Assembly: GCA_043228905.1 (NCBI GenBank)
Contig: JBHGNT010000014.1
Coordinates: 9,796,001 to 9,860,000 of the forward strand
DNA: 64,000 bases
Source of the DNA: Azolla caroliniana
Lineage: Eukaryota > Polypodiophyta
Direction: 5' to 3'
Shown: positions 25,894 to 37,246 of the stretch, one piece after another
Layout of the letters: the number at the start of each line of letters is the position of its first letter
Position numbering within the stretch: position 1 is the first letter of the stretch
Position numbers and translations under genes: made by a program
The notes under the pieces: model-generated
The model's input: the letters and a program-made list of their open reading frames with translations, nothing else
Told to the model about the DNA's origin: nothing
The model's database searches: none

Positions 25894-26490
25894 AGACGGT
25901 ACCCGGACTGCCAAGGGAACTAGAACCACTGTTGCCACAACTGGAAGGGAAAGAATCGTCGGGAAGAATGTTGGGAACCGCCCAAAGAATACCGAAGGGA
26001 GACGAATACAGAAACGATCGTCCTAGTTCCGCAACCGGAGCAATGTAGACTGGAAGAAACAAACTGGATGAATTCTAGTAGTAAGCAGGGCACGATGGAT
26101 AAAGGATCTAATCAAGTAATAATCGTAGGGTTTACTGCTACTATTGCCAGAAGGAAGGACATTATAGTAGTCAGTGCCCAGTCAAGACTAATGAAAAGCA
26201 AACCGGTGGTGAATATGGTAATCACAGAGGTGACTGACGTTCAACAAGTCACCACAAGAGCTAAAGGCAAAACTACCGAGTGGGAAATTCAAGAGGCCAT
26301 CTGGAAGCAGGCTACCAAATGGATATAGAAGGCTAATGAACGGAATGTGGCCGACTTGCATGAGCAGCTCAAACCCCCGGAACCGGTAGAGACCACGGAC
26401 GAGGACCCGACATGGCAAGCGTTACAAGAATGTCAAATTATTCTACCATTAGGACAGTTATTGCAATTAGTTCCCTGATTTACGGAAGGA

Positions 26491-27170
26491 TTGAAACCGG
26501 TGGTAGCACCACAAAACGTCGAGCCAACACCGCCATTTTTCTCCAATCTAGAGGATGGACCGGCAGTGGTCGACACAAGTTGCCCAACTATTATGACAAT
26601 AGGGATAGAAGTGCCCAGAACAATTGTGGACGACGGGTCCGGCATGAACGTGATTAAACAATACTTATGTGATACCTTGGGTATCCGGGAATGGGAACCA
26701 TGCCCATTCTGGTTATGGATGGCGGATACAAGTTCGGTTCGGCCAACTGGACTAATCCGGGAATTGGAAATTGCAATCGGAGGACATGCATTCCGGATAT
26801 CCATAGTGGTCCTGCAACTAAACGCACAAGGGGCATATCCCTTGTTGTTAGGATGACCATGGCTGCGGACGACACACATCAAGCAAAACTGGCAGAAAAA
26901 TGTCATTACCTTCCAGAGAGGCAAAACAAAAGTACAAGTGTCAACACAACCTCGCACGGGCACAAGTAAGGAGCTGATGCCCCTGTATGCAAAAAACATT
27001 AATATGCTAGAGGGACTAGTAGAGGAGGAGGTCGACCAGTACCTCGATGAACATCCAAAGATAGTACCACTATTCGAAGTGGACGTTGCCGAGGCGGTTG
27101 CCCCATATATAGTGCACCCAGAAGAAGTCTGGGAAGAGCTAGATCGGGAGGCAATCCGGGAATTACGATA
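26491..27170 (+). pseudogene. Outer aspartic protease and linker
   Basis: The retropepsin active-site region reads TIVDDGSGMNVIK, and PLLLG marks the end of the fold at about 26850. A frame change near 26856 leads into a linker (MPLYAKNINMLEGLVEEEVDQYL). In this family DDGSG replaces the usual D-S/T-G. Confidence 0.7.
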
Positions 27171-28808
27171 GGCACAGGAATCCTTGGAACAGGAAATGTT
27201 AGAGGAGGTGAACCTTGGGACCGGTGAAACACCGAAACCAGTAAACGTCGCAAAAGAAATGCAACCGGCAAAAAAATTGGCGATGGTGGAACTACTTAAA
27301 GAGTTTTGAGATGTATTTGCGTGGTCATACGAGTACATGCGAGGATTAGACCCCCAATTGTATGAACATCAGATCCATCTTAGCAAGGTTACAAAGCCGG
27401 TAGCCCAGCGACGATACCGGATGAACCCGAACTATGCAGTGAAAGTGAAAGAAGAAATCGATAAGCTACTCAACGTTGGTTTTATTTGATTGGTGAAACA
27501 AGCGACATGGCTAAGCCCAATCGTGGTTGTACCCAAGAAGAACGAAAAGATTCGGGTCTATGTCGACTAGTAGAAGTTAAATGCGGCTACGGTGACAGAC
27601 GAGTTTCCGCTACCATTTACGGATGGGGTCTTAGACGTGGTAGCCGGTCATGAGGTGTACATTTAGAGGATACAATCAGATCTGGATGCACCTTGCAGAT
27701 CAAGAGAAAACGACATTCGTTACCGAATGGGGAGTGTTCGTCGTGGTGGTGATGATGTTCGGACTCAAGACGACACTAGCGACGTTCTAGTGGATGATTA
27801 TGGAAATATTTAGGGAATACATTCCAGCCTTTATGCAGGTGTTTCGGGACGATTTCGACGTCTATAGCTGAAAGGGAGAACACCTAGACCATCTCTGGAT
27901 GTGTTTGGAAAAGTGTTGAGGTTCCCGATTGAGCTTGAATTCGACAAAGTGTGTTTTTAGAGTAACGAGCGGTACACTGCTTGGTCACATCGTGAGTAGG
28001 GACGGAATTGCTGTTCACCCAGATAAAGTGAAGACCATCTTGGAAGCTCTAGCCTCGGCAAACGCCAAAGCATTAAGTCGGTTTTTTAGGGTAGATCCGG
28101 TGGCACAGCCGGATGCTCCAGTATTTGGCCAACTTCGCCACCCCATTACATGCGGCCATACACCGAACTCCATTCCAATGGACGGAGCAAGAATATAAGG
28201 CATACCACACGTTGAAGGTGATGCTGTCACAAGCTCCGGTTGGGCAACCTCCAGATTGGACCAAGGATTTTTATGTGTATGTGGACGCGTCCGATATAAC
28301 TATTGGTAGTGTTCTCATACAGCTTACCAAACCAAGGTGGTATCGGCCAATGTACTATGCCAACCGGAAACTCTCGAAGGCCGAACAAAACTACTCTATT
28401 ATGGAGAGAGAAGCCTTGGGGATGATCTATAATGTAACAAAGTATCGCCATTACCTCCTAGGACGAAAATTTTCTTTTCATGTGGATCATTTAGTGCTGC
28501 TATACTTGGTCTCGAAAGCATCCTTAACTGGGAAATTAGCACGGTGGACATTGTTACTACAGGAGTTTGAATTTGAGATATACCATCGGCCGGGAGTGCA
28601 ACATGCGGTAGCCGACTATTTGAGCCAGTTAGAGTCCGGTGAAGCAAGAGACGGAGTTTGGGATGAGTTCCCGAATGCAGAGCTATTCAAAGTCCTAGCG
28701 GACATAGTCGTCGACGAAACGATGGCAAGTGACGATAAATGGCTCACTAACATGCAACAGTTCCTGAGCACCGGATTGCCTCCGAAAGAATTGAACTGGG
28801 ACGAACAG
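27171..28808 (+). pseudogene. Outer reverse transcriptase and RNase H, broken
   Basis: RT pieces: QIHLSKVTKPVAQRRYRMNP, WLSPIVVVPKKNEKIRVYVD and KLNAATVTDEFPLPFTDGV at 27360-27640. The catalytic box is degraded (FRDDFDVYS near 27850). RNase H is open from 28113 with FYVYVDASDITIGSVL, ELN-like MEREALGMIY and FHVDHLVLLYL. Its frame ends in ELNWDEQ at the insertion of C and resumes after C as RKRLAVQSRHFCLLQD. Confidence 0.8.
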
Positions 28809-29589
28809 TGTCGTAAAGATTTTCGCCAACGGTGTGAAAATTGAATGGAATGTACAAAATCGAGTGTGGTTCTTCATACACAACATAAAACAATAATAAT
28901 GAAGATACTATTTTAGATTAGCTTAATATCCTAGTACGGGAAGATGGAGGTCTTCAAGAGCTTTCGAATGTCAAGTTATGTGAATGTGAAGTTTGAAAAG
29001 AAGAAGAGAAAAACAGAACCATGATCTATCCCACATAGATAGGACAAATTAGGATCCCACAGTATATAAGGAGAGCCAGAACTTATTACTTTTTGTCTAT
29101 GTGTGGAGCACAAATTTTTTTTAGGTTTAATTATGGCTTAACTACTCGTAATGGTTTTTGGAGAACCGGAACCGGTTTGAACAGACGGTGACGGAACCAA
29201 AACCAAAACCTGCACCGGAACGGATGGACGACGATGGAACTGAAAACGAAATCGGAACCGGAATCGGACGGACGACGACGGAGCCGGATCCGAAACTGGA
29301 ACCAGAACGGACAAACGACGACGGAACCGAAACCGAAACCTACACCGAAACGGACGGATGACGATGGAATTGAAACCGACACTATCACCAGACGACGACG
29401 AAACCGGAACCGACAGCGGCACCAGACGGCGAACGAACCGGAACCAGAACCAGAACCGATAGATTGGATCACCGGGTCGGAAGCGGACCGGATAGACGGA
29501 TCGATAAGATAGGTTGATCGCGACGATTTCGGTGTGAAACGGACAAAATCATCTAAACTAAAAAACCTAGTAAGAATTTGTATACAAAG

Positions 29590-29664
29590 GGATGTAAGCA
29601 AGGCTTGAACTTTGCACCTCTAAGATAAGAGGCAATAAACTTACCACTAAGCTAAGTCATTTCC
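29590..29664 (-). other. tRNA-like module in C LTR (copy at 43865-43939)
   Basis: On the minus strand it opens GGAAATGA, has an A-box-like TAGCTTAGTGGTAAG, CCTCT/AGAGG anticodon-stem-like bases, a B-box-like GTTCAAGCC and the end GCATCCC/ACATCCC. The loops seem one base short, so it is probably not a working tRNA. The 3' LTR copy has the better B box (GGTTCAAGCC). Confidence 0.55.
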
Positions 29665-29737
29665 TTAGAAATGTTTTTTCTATCATTATACTTTTACATG
29701 TAAATTCTCATATTAGAGCTTGATTAAGTGACATGGT

Positions 29738-29859
29738 TATCATGCATCACATGTAATGCATGAGCGCCAAATGGAAAACATGCATCACATACATTCCATG
29801 CATTGTATGCATGTCTTGTACCCTCACATGCATCATATGCATGAGGGTGTCTATAAAAG
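29738..29859 (+). promoter_or_regulatory. C LTR core promoter with ATGCAT cluster
   Basis: About seven ATGCAT hexamers within some 110 bp lie just before TATAAAAG (29852-29859). The 3' LTR keeps the arrangement (about 44010-44130). CATGCA is the RY core bound by plant B3-domain factors of the ABI3/FUS3/LEC2 group. Confidence 0.55.
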
Positions 29860-30149
29860 AGTGATTGAAAAAGATCCAAAGGGGGGGGGGGGGGCTATGT
29901 ATTAATGAAGAAATTAAGAGTAAGAAAATTCGTTATCCCATTTTTGTGATGTATTAATCTTGTCTCTCAATCTAAAGTCAAGCGTTCTATCTCATCTCAA
30001 TCTCTCTCTCTTTCAATCTATCTTAAATAGTTTCTCGCTAAAGCTTGTGCAAACTTCGAATCCTTCCAGTCAAGAACCCAATGGTTCCGCCTCACGATCC
30101 GCATGTAGTGATGGATCTTCACGACATAATTAAGTGGTGAACCCGACGT

Positions 30150-30305
30150 TGTCGCATTGTTACGCGCATGCGTGGAGAAAGGCGGGACCACGGGGGTCTT
30201 GGACTAGAGAGCGATGGAGCGTAGGAAGTCGTGCTTCACTGTTTCCGGGGCATCCCAGAAACACGCCGGAAGCAACCGAAGGGAGAGAGAGAGAGATTAA
30301 CACTG

Positions 30306-30355
<50 letters not shown>

Positions 30356-30931
30356 CCACACACTCGTACACACAGCTCAACTCGACTCGCGCCTTATGTA
30401 CAGAAAACGCAGGAGAGGGTAAGCACCCGACGCCAACATCGACGCGAATATACACAGACAAACGTAAATGTATATGTATGTATACATATAAAGAATACAT
30501 TCCCGGCTTCGAGCCGGACCAAGATAACTTACAACAGTCGTCTGCTGTCAAGCCGCCGTCGGGGAGCTCTCGGGCTCGTCGCGCCGAGCGGGGTCTTGCA
30601 CAGGAGATGAGCTGCAACAATCCCTAAGCGAACACGAAGGAGAAGAAGAAGAAGAAGCTCTAAACCTAACGGTATACCCTCTAATGCAAAATGGGCAACC
30701 CTTTCTCAAAGGGCGTTCCCTTCCTTTTATAGAACAAGGAAAGGGATGCGTTACAATGTGGGATAAATCCCGACTTACATGGGATTGTCTGTCCCGACTT
30801 AACTACTCTTCGGCGCCATGAAGGATCCCTCGATATTCACACTAAATGTAATGGGTGCGTACACACGCTGCACCCCGCCGATGTAGACAATGTTTCCCGG
30901 TTTCCACCTCTGGCCGAAATTCTTCACGACA
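30150..30931 (-). repeat. D 3' LTR
   Basis: Plus strand TGTCGCATTG to TTCACGACA. It contains (CA)22 at 30311-30354 and a GAA repeat near 30640-30656. Confidence 0.9.
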
Positions 30932-31199
30932 TCCGCCCCCACCTAACTGCATGTCCACCGGTACGTGCCAAATCTGGTTGAAGGGTGAGAGATTTCGGCC
31001 GGTGAGAAACCGGTCTCCCGTGATCCGCATCTCGGCTCGCTGCCGGTTTGATCCGTCGGCTTCGAGTCTTCCTTCGCGCTCGCCTCCTTGTAGGCTCGTT
31101 CGACCCATCGATGGGTCCTCTGCCGCGATCTCCATAGTACGCGTTCTTCCGTTGGCCCTCGTTCGGCCGTATGAACGCCCGCTTCCCGCCGTATGCCCG

Positions 31200-33060
31200 A
31201 TGTCCTCCGCTTGAGGCATGCCCGTAGTGGCCCGCTTGGCCTCCGTTGTCCAAATGTGATCTCCCGATGGTTGTCCCATGTTGTTTCGCGTTGCCTTCGT
31301 CCTTCCGCCGCCACCTTCCTTCTCCATGGTCTAACATCGCCGCGTCGGCTCGAACCGCCATGGTCTCTGGAATAGCGTGGAAGATCCCTTTCCGGCCTGA
31401 TCGCGCATCGCCGCTTACCCGCGTACCGGTGTCCTTTGCATCCGAGGAACACCCCGTAGTAGCCCGCTTGGCCCTTCCCGTCTTCGTGCTGCCGTGATAG
31501 GTCCTGAGTCTTCCGCTTGCCGTCGTCCCCTCGCCCCCACCAGCTTGTCATCTCGGCTTGCCGGGTCAGTCTTCGCTACTTCGACGGAGCTACCGAGATT
31601 TACGAAGCAAGTGTGGAGGATCCTCCTCCGGCCTCTCTTGCCATCCCCTGACTCCGACCCTGTGCAGTCCACTAGGCACTTGTCACGTCGTTCCCGGCAC
31701 CTCCCTCGTGCCGTCTTCTGCTTCTTTTGTTCGGCACCGCCCGTGCCGAACACCGTCCCGTTGTCACGCTTCGATCCGGCCCGCGATGGCCACTTGCGAG
31801 ACTCATGTTCTGTCCAAGGTGTGCCTTTCCGGCCTAACACACCTCTCCGTGTTTGACCTTACCGGCTCCTTCCGAAACCTCGTGTCGTTGGGTCCCGTTC
31901 CCTGCCGCCACCGTCCTTCTCCCTCGGTCTCACGTTGCCACGTTGGCCGAACTGCCGGAGTCTCCGGATCAGTGTGAGGGTCCCATAGGACCGGACTCCA
32001 TCTCTATGCTTGCCAAAATTCGGGTGTCTTTTGTTTGAGTCCCTCTCGGACTCTACTCGTGTCTTCCGCGTAGCCGGGTCCCGTTTCCCGCCGCCACCTT
32101 CCTTCTCCCTCGGTCTTACGTTGCCACGATGGCAGCACAACCGGAGTCTCGGGAACCGGTGTGGGGATCCCGTAGGACCGGACTTCCTTACGCCCATTGT
32201 CTTCGTCACCTCGCCGCCATCGTCAGTATCTTGGTCTTACGTCGACTGCGTTGCCGACTGCCGAAGTCTCTAGAACTGGTGTGAAGGATCCTCCGTAGAC
32301 CGCCGATCCGTAGCCCCTTTTGTCTTCGTCACCTCGCCGCCACCGTCAGTATCTTGGTCTTACGTCGACGGCGTTGCCGACTGCCGAAGTCTCTAGAACC
32401 GGTGTGAAGGATCCTCCGTAGACCGTCGGTTTGTCTTCTTGACCCTGTCCCGGGTCGTCCTTTTCCGCATGCCGAGAGGGCGTTTTACTCCGCACCCTCT
32501 CCCGTGGTACCGACGTACCGTGTCCTCGGCCTCTTCGTAGGCCTGCTCTCTTCCTCCCTCCTGGAATGGTTATCCGGGAGCCCGCTCCGCCTGGTTCTCG
32601 TTCGTAATCTCGACCTTTGCCCGGTCGGTCTTTCTCCCCATGTAAAAGAGGGCGGCTCATCCCACACCCCCTCCTGTATCGGCACCTTTATGCCGGGTCC
32701 GGCCTCGATCGAACGGCCCACGACCGGATCACGCTCCACCCGTATCGGAATGCCGATCTCCACGTGCCGTGTCCGTCCTCGGCCTCCTCGCAGGCCCTTT
32801 CCCATCCATCTTCGTTGGCATCGTGCCAAGACTCCTCGGTACCGCCATCCATCTCCTCGGTCTTACATGGGCATACGGGCCCGAATGCCGAGTTCTCCGG
32901 AATCGGGTCCGTGGGCTTTCGTCAGCTCCTTCCCCGTATCGTCTCGCCGGTGATTCTTGGCCTTTCGCTGCCGCTTTCCTCCGCTTGGGACTCACGTGGG
33001 CACTCGGGCCCGACTGCCATTGTCTCGGGAGCAAGTGTGGGAAGACACAAAGAATCGCCC
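31200..33060. repeat. Degenerate GC-rich tandem repeats in D interior
   Basis: Similar phrases (GCCGCCACC, TTCTCCCTCGG, TCTTACGTTGCCACG, GGAGTCTC, CCGTAGGACCGG) recur about every 120-190 bp. The clearest case is a 123-bp tandem duplication starting at 32204 and 32327. Minus-strand translations show repeated RGNVRPREK-like segments, so this may be a decayed repetitive tail of gag. Confidence 0.6.
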
Positions 33061-34127
33061 GTCTGTTTTACGCCCTTGTCCGTAGCCACCGACTCTTCGT
33101 GGTCGGCGGTCATTTTCTTACCGATCGCGCAAGCCCCATCTGGGCTTGCTTCTCCAATGACCCGAATCTCGGGCTGACATGCCCGAAACCGCTGGTCCCA
33201 ACGTTCCGATTCCGCGATCGGTATCTCGGCCTCGTCCTTGGCCGTTCTATCTTTGCAAGTCGAGAGGGCGTTTCGTTCCGCACTCTCTCCCGTGGTACCG
33301 TGGTACCGATCTTCCGCCGTCGCGTGGGACAAGTCCGTCTCCTCGGTCTCAGCTTCTGGCCTCGATCCTCCCTCTTCCTCGAGGATCGCTTTGAGCGCTG
33401 CGTACGCCTCCGCAATCCTGGCCCCAACGCCGACCCTTGCCGACTCCCTTTGCCGTTCGGCCTCTTCCCGCTGTGATGGCACGCCGTCGCGTACCTTCCT
33501 CTTAGCCTTCTCGGCTCGCTCGTTGTCTAGCCTTTGGCACACCCTTCCGACCTTCGACCAGTCCTTCGTAAGCCCATTCGCTCCATCATCGTCTTCGAGC
33601 TCAATCCCGATGGCTTCCCGTTCCGCTCGGTCGATCGACCTAACGAACAAAAGGACTTTGTCCGCCCCCACCAAACCTTGTTCCCGCTCTGGGAGCCGAG
33701 CAAGTCGTTGCTCGAACTCCCGGAACGCCTTTGTCGCACCCCGGTGGGTCTTTGCCGATGCTACCCACTGGTCGAAGTCGTGTCGTCCCCGGCTCTTCCG
33801 CCGTCCTCCGAATGCCTTCAGGAGCACCTCTTCGAAGGCCTCCCACGAACTATGAGCCTCACGGAGCTCCTTTACTTCCGCATGCATCCGGACAGCTACG
33901 ACCCGACAGAAGAACTCCAGCCTCAATGCCTCGTCTACGCCATGCTCCTCCATTTCCGTGTTGTAGGCTTCCAAATAAGATGGGACTTTGTCCCCGTTGA
34001 AACGGCCGACTCTTTCGACCACTCGCTCAACCGCTTGTTGCGCTGCTTCTCGTCTCATCACCACTCGTGCCGACTCCAACACCACTTCGGCCACCATCTC
34101 TGCAAGGTCGTCGTCTTCCGACTCCAT
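32922..34127 (-). CDS. D gag-like protein, 401 residues, intact frame
   Basis: The open frame starts MESEDDDLAEMVAEV just inside the PBS. Residues ~45-130 (AVERVVERVGRFNG..SYLEAYNTEMEEHGVDEAL..SSWEAFEEVLLKAF) align by eye with the gag of C (AVDHVVELEGQFDG..KFLDAYRREMNKRDVSEAH..TMWSEFEKAI). The middle (FEQRLARLPEREQGLVGADKVLLFVRSID) also matches C (FDQMFHRLPTTDQVLLEEDKTLYFLKAVD). No CCHC knuckle is visible. The tail is low-complexity and charged. It presumably forms particles that use proteins of a C-like element, which is inferred, not shown. Confidence 0.75.
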   Translation of the reverse strand: MESEDDDLAEMVAEVVLESARVVMRREAAQQAVERVVERVGRFNGDKVPSYLEAYNTEMEEHGVDEALRLEFFCRVVAVRMHAEVKELREAHSSWEAFEEVLLKAFGGRRKSRGRHDFDQWVASAKTHRGATKAFREFEQRLARLPEREQGLVGADKVLLFVRSIDRAEREAIGIELEDDDGANGLTKDWSKVGRVCQRLDNERAEKAKRKVRDGVPSQREEAERQRESARVGVGARIAEAYAALKAILEEEGGSRPEAETEETDLSHATAEDRYHGTTGESAERNALSTCKDRTAKDEAEIPIAESERWDQRFRACQPEIRVIGEASPDGACAIGKKMTADHEESVATDKGVKQTGDSLCLPTLAPETMAVGPECPRESQAEESGSERPRITGETIRGRS

Positions 34128-34164
34128 CCTCCCTTGCCGCCTTTCACGTCGGGTTCACCAAATA

Positions 34165-34319
34165 TGTCGCGTTGTTACGCGCGTGCATGGAGAAAGGCGG
34201 GACCACGGGGGTCTTGGACTAGAGAGCGATGGAGCGTAGGAAGTCGTGCTTCACTGTTTCCGGGGCATCCCAGAAACACACCAGAAGCAACCGAAGGGAG
34301 AGAGAGAGATTAACACCGA

Positions 34320-34352
<33 letters not shown>

Positions 34353-34935
34353 CCACACACTCGTACACACAGCTCAACTCGACTCGCGCCTTATGTACAG
34401 AAAACGCAGGAGAGGGTAAGCACCCGACGCCAACAACGACGCGAATATACACAGACAAACGTAAACGTAAACGTATATGTATGTATATATATAAAGAATA
34501 CATTCCCGGCTTCGAGCCGGACCAAGATAACGTACAACAGTCGTCTGCTGTCAAGCCGCCGTCGGGGAGCTCTCGGGCTCGTCGCGCCGAGCGGGGTCTT
34601 GCACAGGAGATGAGCTGCAACAAACCCTAAGCGAACACGAAGGAGAAGAAGAAGAAGAAGCTCTAAACCTAACGGTATACCCTCTAATGCAAAATGGGTA
34701 ACCCTTTCTCAAAGGGCGTTCCCTTCCTTTTATAGAACAAGGAAAGGGATGCGTTACAATGTGGGATAAATCCCGACTTACATGGGATTGTCTGTCCCGA
34801 CTTAACTACTCTTCGGCGCCATAAAGGCGCCCTCGATATTCACACTAAATGTACATGGGTGCGTACACACGCTGCACCCCGCCGATGTAGACAATGTTTC
34901 CCGGTTTCCACCTCTGGCCGAAATTCTTCACGACA
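34165..34935 (-). repeat. D 5' LTR
   Basis: Differs from the other LTR by about a dozen mostly A/G or C/T changes and a shorter CA run (about 15 units, 34322-34351). Confidence 0.9.
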
Positions 34936-34982
34936 ACGTGAAAGAGGTGGTAGGAAGGATCAAGTCGAGGATCAATTGATAC

Positions 34983-36281
34983 TTGGAGATGACATCCTCA
35001 AGCAGTCAAGTGGGAGAGTTCGAAAAGATGATGCTAATTGTCGAACAAATGATGAGATCTTGGGACAACGATGCGAGCGTGGAGAAGGCTGTCGATCATG
35101 TCGTTGAGCTCGAGGGTCAATTTGATGGAAGGAACATTACGAAGTTCCTTGATGCATATAGAAGGGAGATGAATAAGAGGGATGTGTCTGAAGCGCATCA
35201 AATCACAAGTTTCAAGAAAGTGGTCGCCAACAACATCCAAAAGCGCGTCATCGAGCTTTAAGAAGGGAAGACAATGTGGTCGGAGTTCGAGAAAGCAATA
35301 TGAGCGGAGTTTGCAAAGGAAGATTTGTCGAGGATGAGTCGACATGCCTTAATGAAGTGGATAGAAAAGAAGAATAAGAGGATGAGCGCTTCAAGGGTGT
35401 ACGACGAGTTCGACCAAATGTTTCATCGTCTCCCCACCACGGACCAAGTGCTGCTTGAGGAGGACAAGACTTTGTACTTCCTAAAAGCTGTGGACATGAA
35501 GGATAGACGAGAATTGGGGACTCTTCTTGAAGATGATACCCAAGCAAACGAGCTTGTGGCAGATTGGATTACGGTGAAGCGGGCATGCAATAGGCTCGAC
35601 AAGCGTCGTGAGGGGGTTGATGACACTGACTTGGCGGGATCGACTGTTGCGGAGAAAACAAGACAACCAAAAGTAGCTGAGCCGCCCAAACAAAGCAGCC
35701 CGGAAGAAAAGAAGATTGATGACGACATCATCTAAGAACTAGCGAAGAAGTTCGAGATGGTCACGCTAGCCAACATGAATCGTCGGGGCCCCAAATGAAA
35801 AGAACCCTTTAGATGCGTGTGGTGCGATAGTATGGACCACATGAGAAGGGATTGTGCGTGCCTTCGAGATGCCATTCGACAAAATATCGTATACATGGAT
35901 GGCAACATGATATGCTCGAGTGAGACTAGAAGACCCATGTGGGTAAATTTCGGAAGAGGAGGAATGAAGAAAGCTATGGAAGATGTCGAGGTGACTCATG
36001 TGGATGCGATGCACTATGCCGTGTTGGCTAGAATAAGAGTTGGGAAAGATAAAACTGAAGCTGCGAAAGTGGGAGCAAAGTTTTGGTCTACCGTTCTCGA
36101 GTATGAGAAGAAGGGAAAAGTCACTTTGAATGAGGTAGAGCTTGCGGACCAAAGTGTACAAAGTATCACCGGATGGTCGGATCCAGTGGATGACAACACC
36201 ATACTCACGGAAGTGATGTGCAACAACCACGAGGTGTTCCTTGAAGAAAAGAGAAAAAGAATAGAAGAGCAAGGCCCATAA
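34983..36281 (+). pseudogene. C gag
   Basis: Begins MEMTSSSSQVGEFEKMM after the PBS. Capsid-like segments run to about 35735, then a CCHC knuckle CVWCDSMDHMRRDC near 35820-35860 and a basic/acidic tail. In-frame stops (about 35259, 35301, 35733, 35799) break the frame. Similar to D's gag in its N-terminal half. Confidence 0.8.
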
Positions 36282-36335
36282 AAAAGACATGAAACAAGGA
36301 ATGCGAAAAAGAAAGAAGATGTAGAAACGAGTTAA

Positions 36336-37172
36336 GTGTTACAAACGGAGGAAGGAGACTCGAGTTGGAAAGGGGAGTCGAGGAAACGAGTTGAAGAAAC
36401 GGTTCGACCCGTGAAGGTTGGTGTTGAAGACCCCGCTTGGAAGACAAGAACTATGCCTACCTATAAGCTAAGGTCGGACATAGAGCAAAAGAAGGTTCTC
36501 GAGGAACATGTTCTCGATAGCCATGTGACCTTGTCCTTGAGGGAATTTCTCGGTATTACGAAGGAGTTCTGTGATATGATCGTGGACCTTGTGAAGAGAA
36601 AGAGGCAACAATCGAACGAGGAAGAAGAGAAACCACTAAAAGCAAAAGCGAATGCCATAACGATGGCAAGAGACGAAGTCGATGAGGATATGGTGGACAA
36701 CCACTATACTCGACCTCATTGGGCATGAGTGACAACGGAGACGCCGGTGAAGATCGTGGAGAAGAAAGAGACCGTGGTAGCCTTGATCGACCATGGCTCG
36801 GAGATCAACCTCATGCCAACCGACTTCTACAAAAAAGGAAGATGGCCAATTAATACAAACCACGGATGGAAGATTCGAGCAGCAACAAAGGCGATAGAAG
36901 ACTTGTACGGAGCTTGTCCAAATGTTGAAGTCACGATCGGGGATGTGGAGATGGATCAACACTTCTTCGTACAAGAATTGGCTTTGCATCATGTCATCCT
37001 AGGTCAACCATATATCACATCATCCTGGATGGAGACCAAGGTGTTCGATAATGGAGCAGCTTTTGCGCGGATCAAGAGTCTTGACAATCAAAGATCTGTT
37101 CAATTCCTAACGGTGCGAGCTAATCATGAAAGAAATCGAGATAGTCTTGGAGGCGAATCCTTGGATTTTTAG
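36336..37172 (+). pseudogene. C protease region
   Basis: An upstream linker (PTYKLRSDIEQKKVLEEHVL ... LREFLGITKEF) is followed by a retropepsin site ALIDHGSEINLM near 36780, where DHG stands for D-S/T-G, and HHVILGQPYI near 36990. A stop at about 36726 separates the two parts. Confidence 0.75.
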
Positions 37173-37246
37173 AGCGGACTATTGAAGCATGGGGCACAAA
37201 TAGTCCGAGCGATCACAAGTCCCCACAAGAAAGTAGAGCGTGTGGA

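Larger units (their letters stand above)
18936..26480 (+). pseudogene. Outer gag, interrupted by copia B
   Basis: The likely start is the ATG at 18936. A capsid-like stretch near 19520-19640 (KYRDEPDAEVHVYAF) and a Cys/His segment near 19950-20080 (CTTCLNPGHSTLEC) are visible before the insertion at 20340. After it, a CCHC knuckle CYYCQKEGHYSSQC lies near 26132. Stops and frame changes are scattered. The same segments occur in the same order in E. Confidence 0.75.
28809..30126 (+). repeat. C 5' LTR
   Basis: 1,318 bp. In order: a 5' region, a GAC/GGAACC-rich minisatellite (about 29158-29470), an antisense tRNA-like module (29590-29664), an ATGCAT cluster (about 29738-29845), a TATA box (29852-29859), a G run (29881-29894) and a CT-rich R/U5. 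Confidence 0.9.
30150..34935 (-). mobile_element. Pol-less LTR retrotransposon 'D' (gag only)
   Basis: LTRs of 782 and 771 bp bound a 3.2-kb GC-rich interior with one long gag frame and no protease, RT or integrase. It is minus-oriented: a PBS TGGTGAACCCGACGTG (plus 34145-34160) follows the right LTR and a purine tract (RC of TCCGCCCCCACC, about 30932-30943) precedes the left one. It is flanked by ACGT (30146-30149, 34936-34939), a four-base duplication. It sits inside the PBS of C, which has the same PBS sequence. Confidence 0.88.

Noticed and set aside
31246-34313. Long plus-strand ORFs in D
   Set aside because: High GC content leaves both strands open. The gag similarity to C is only on the minus strand.
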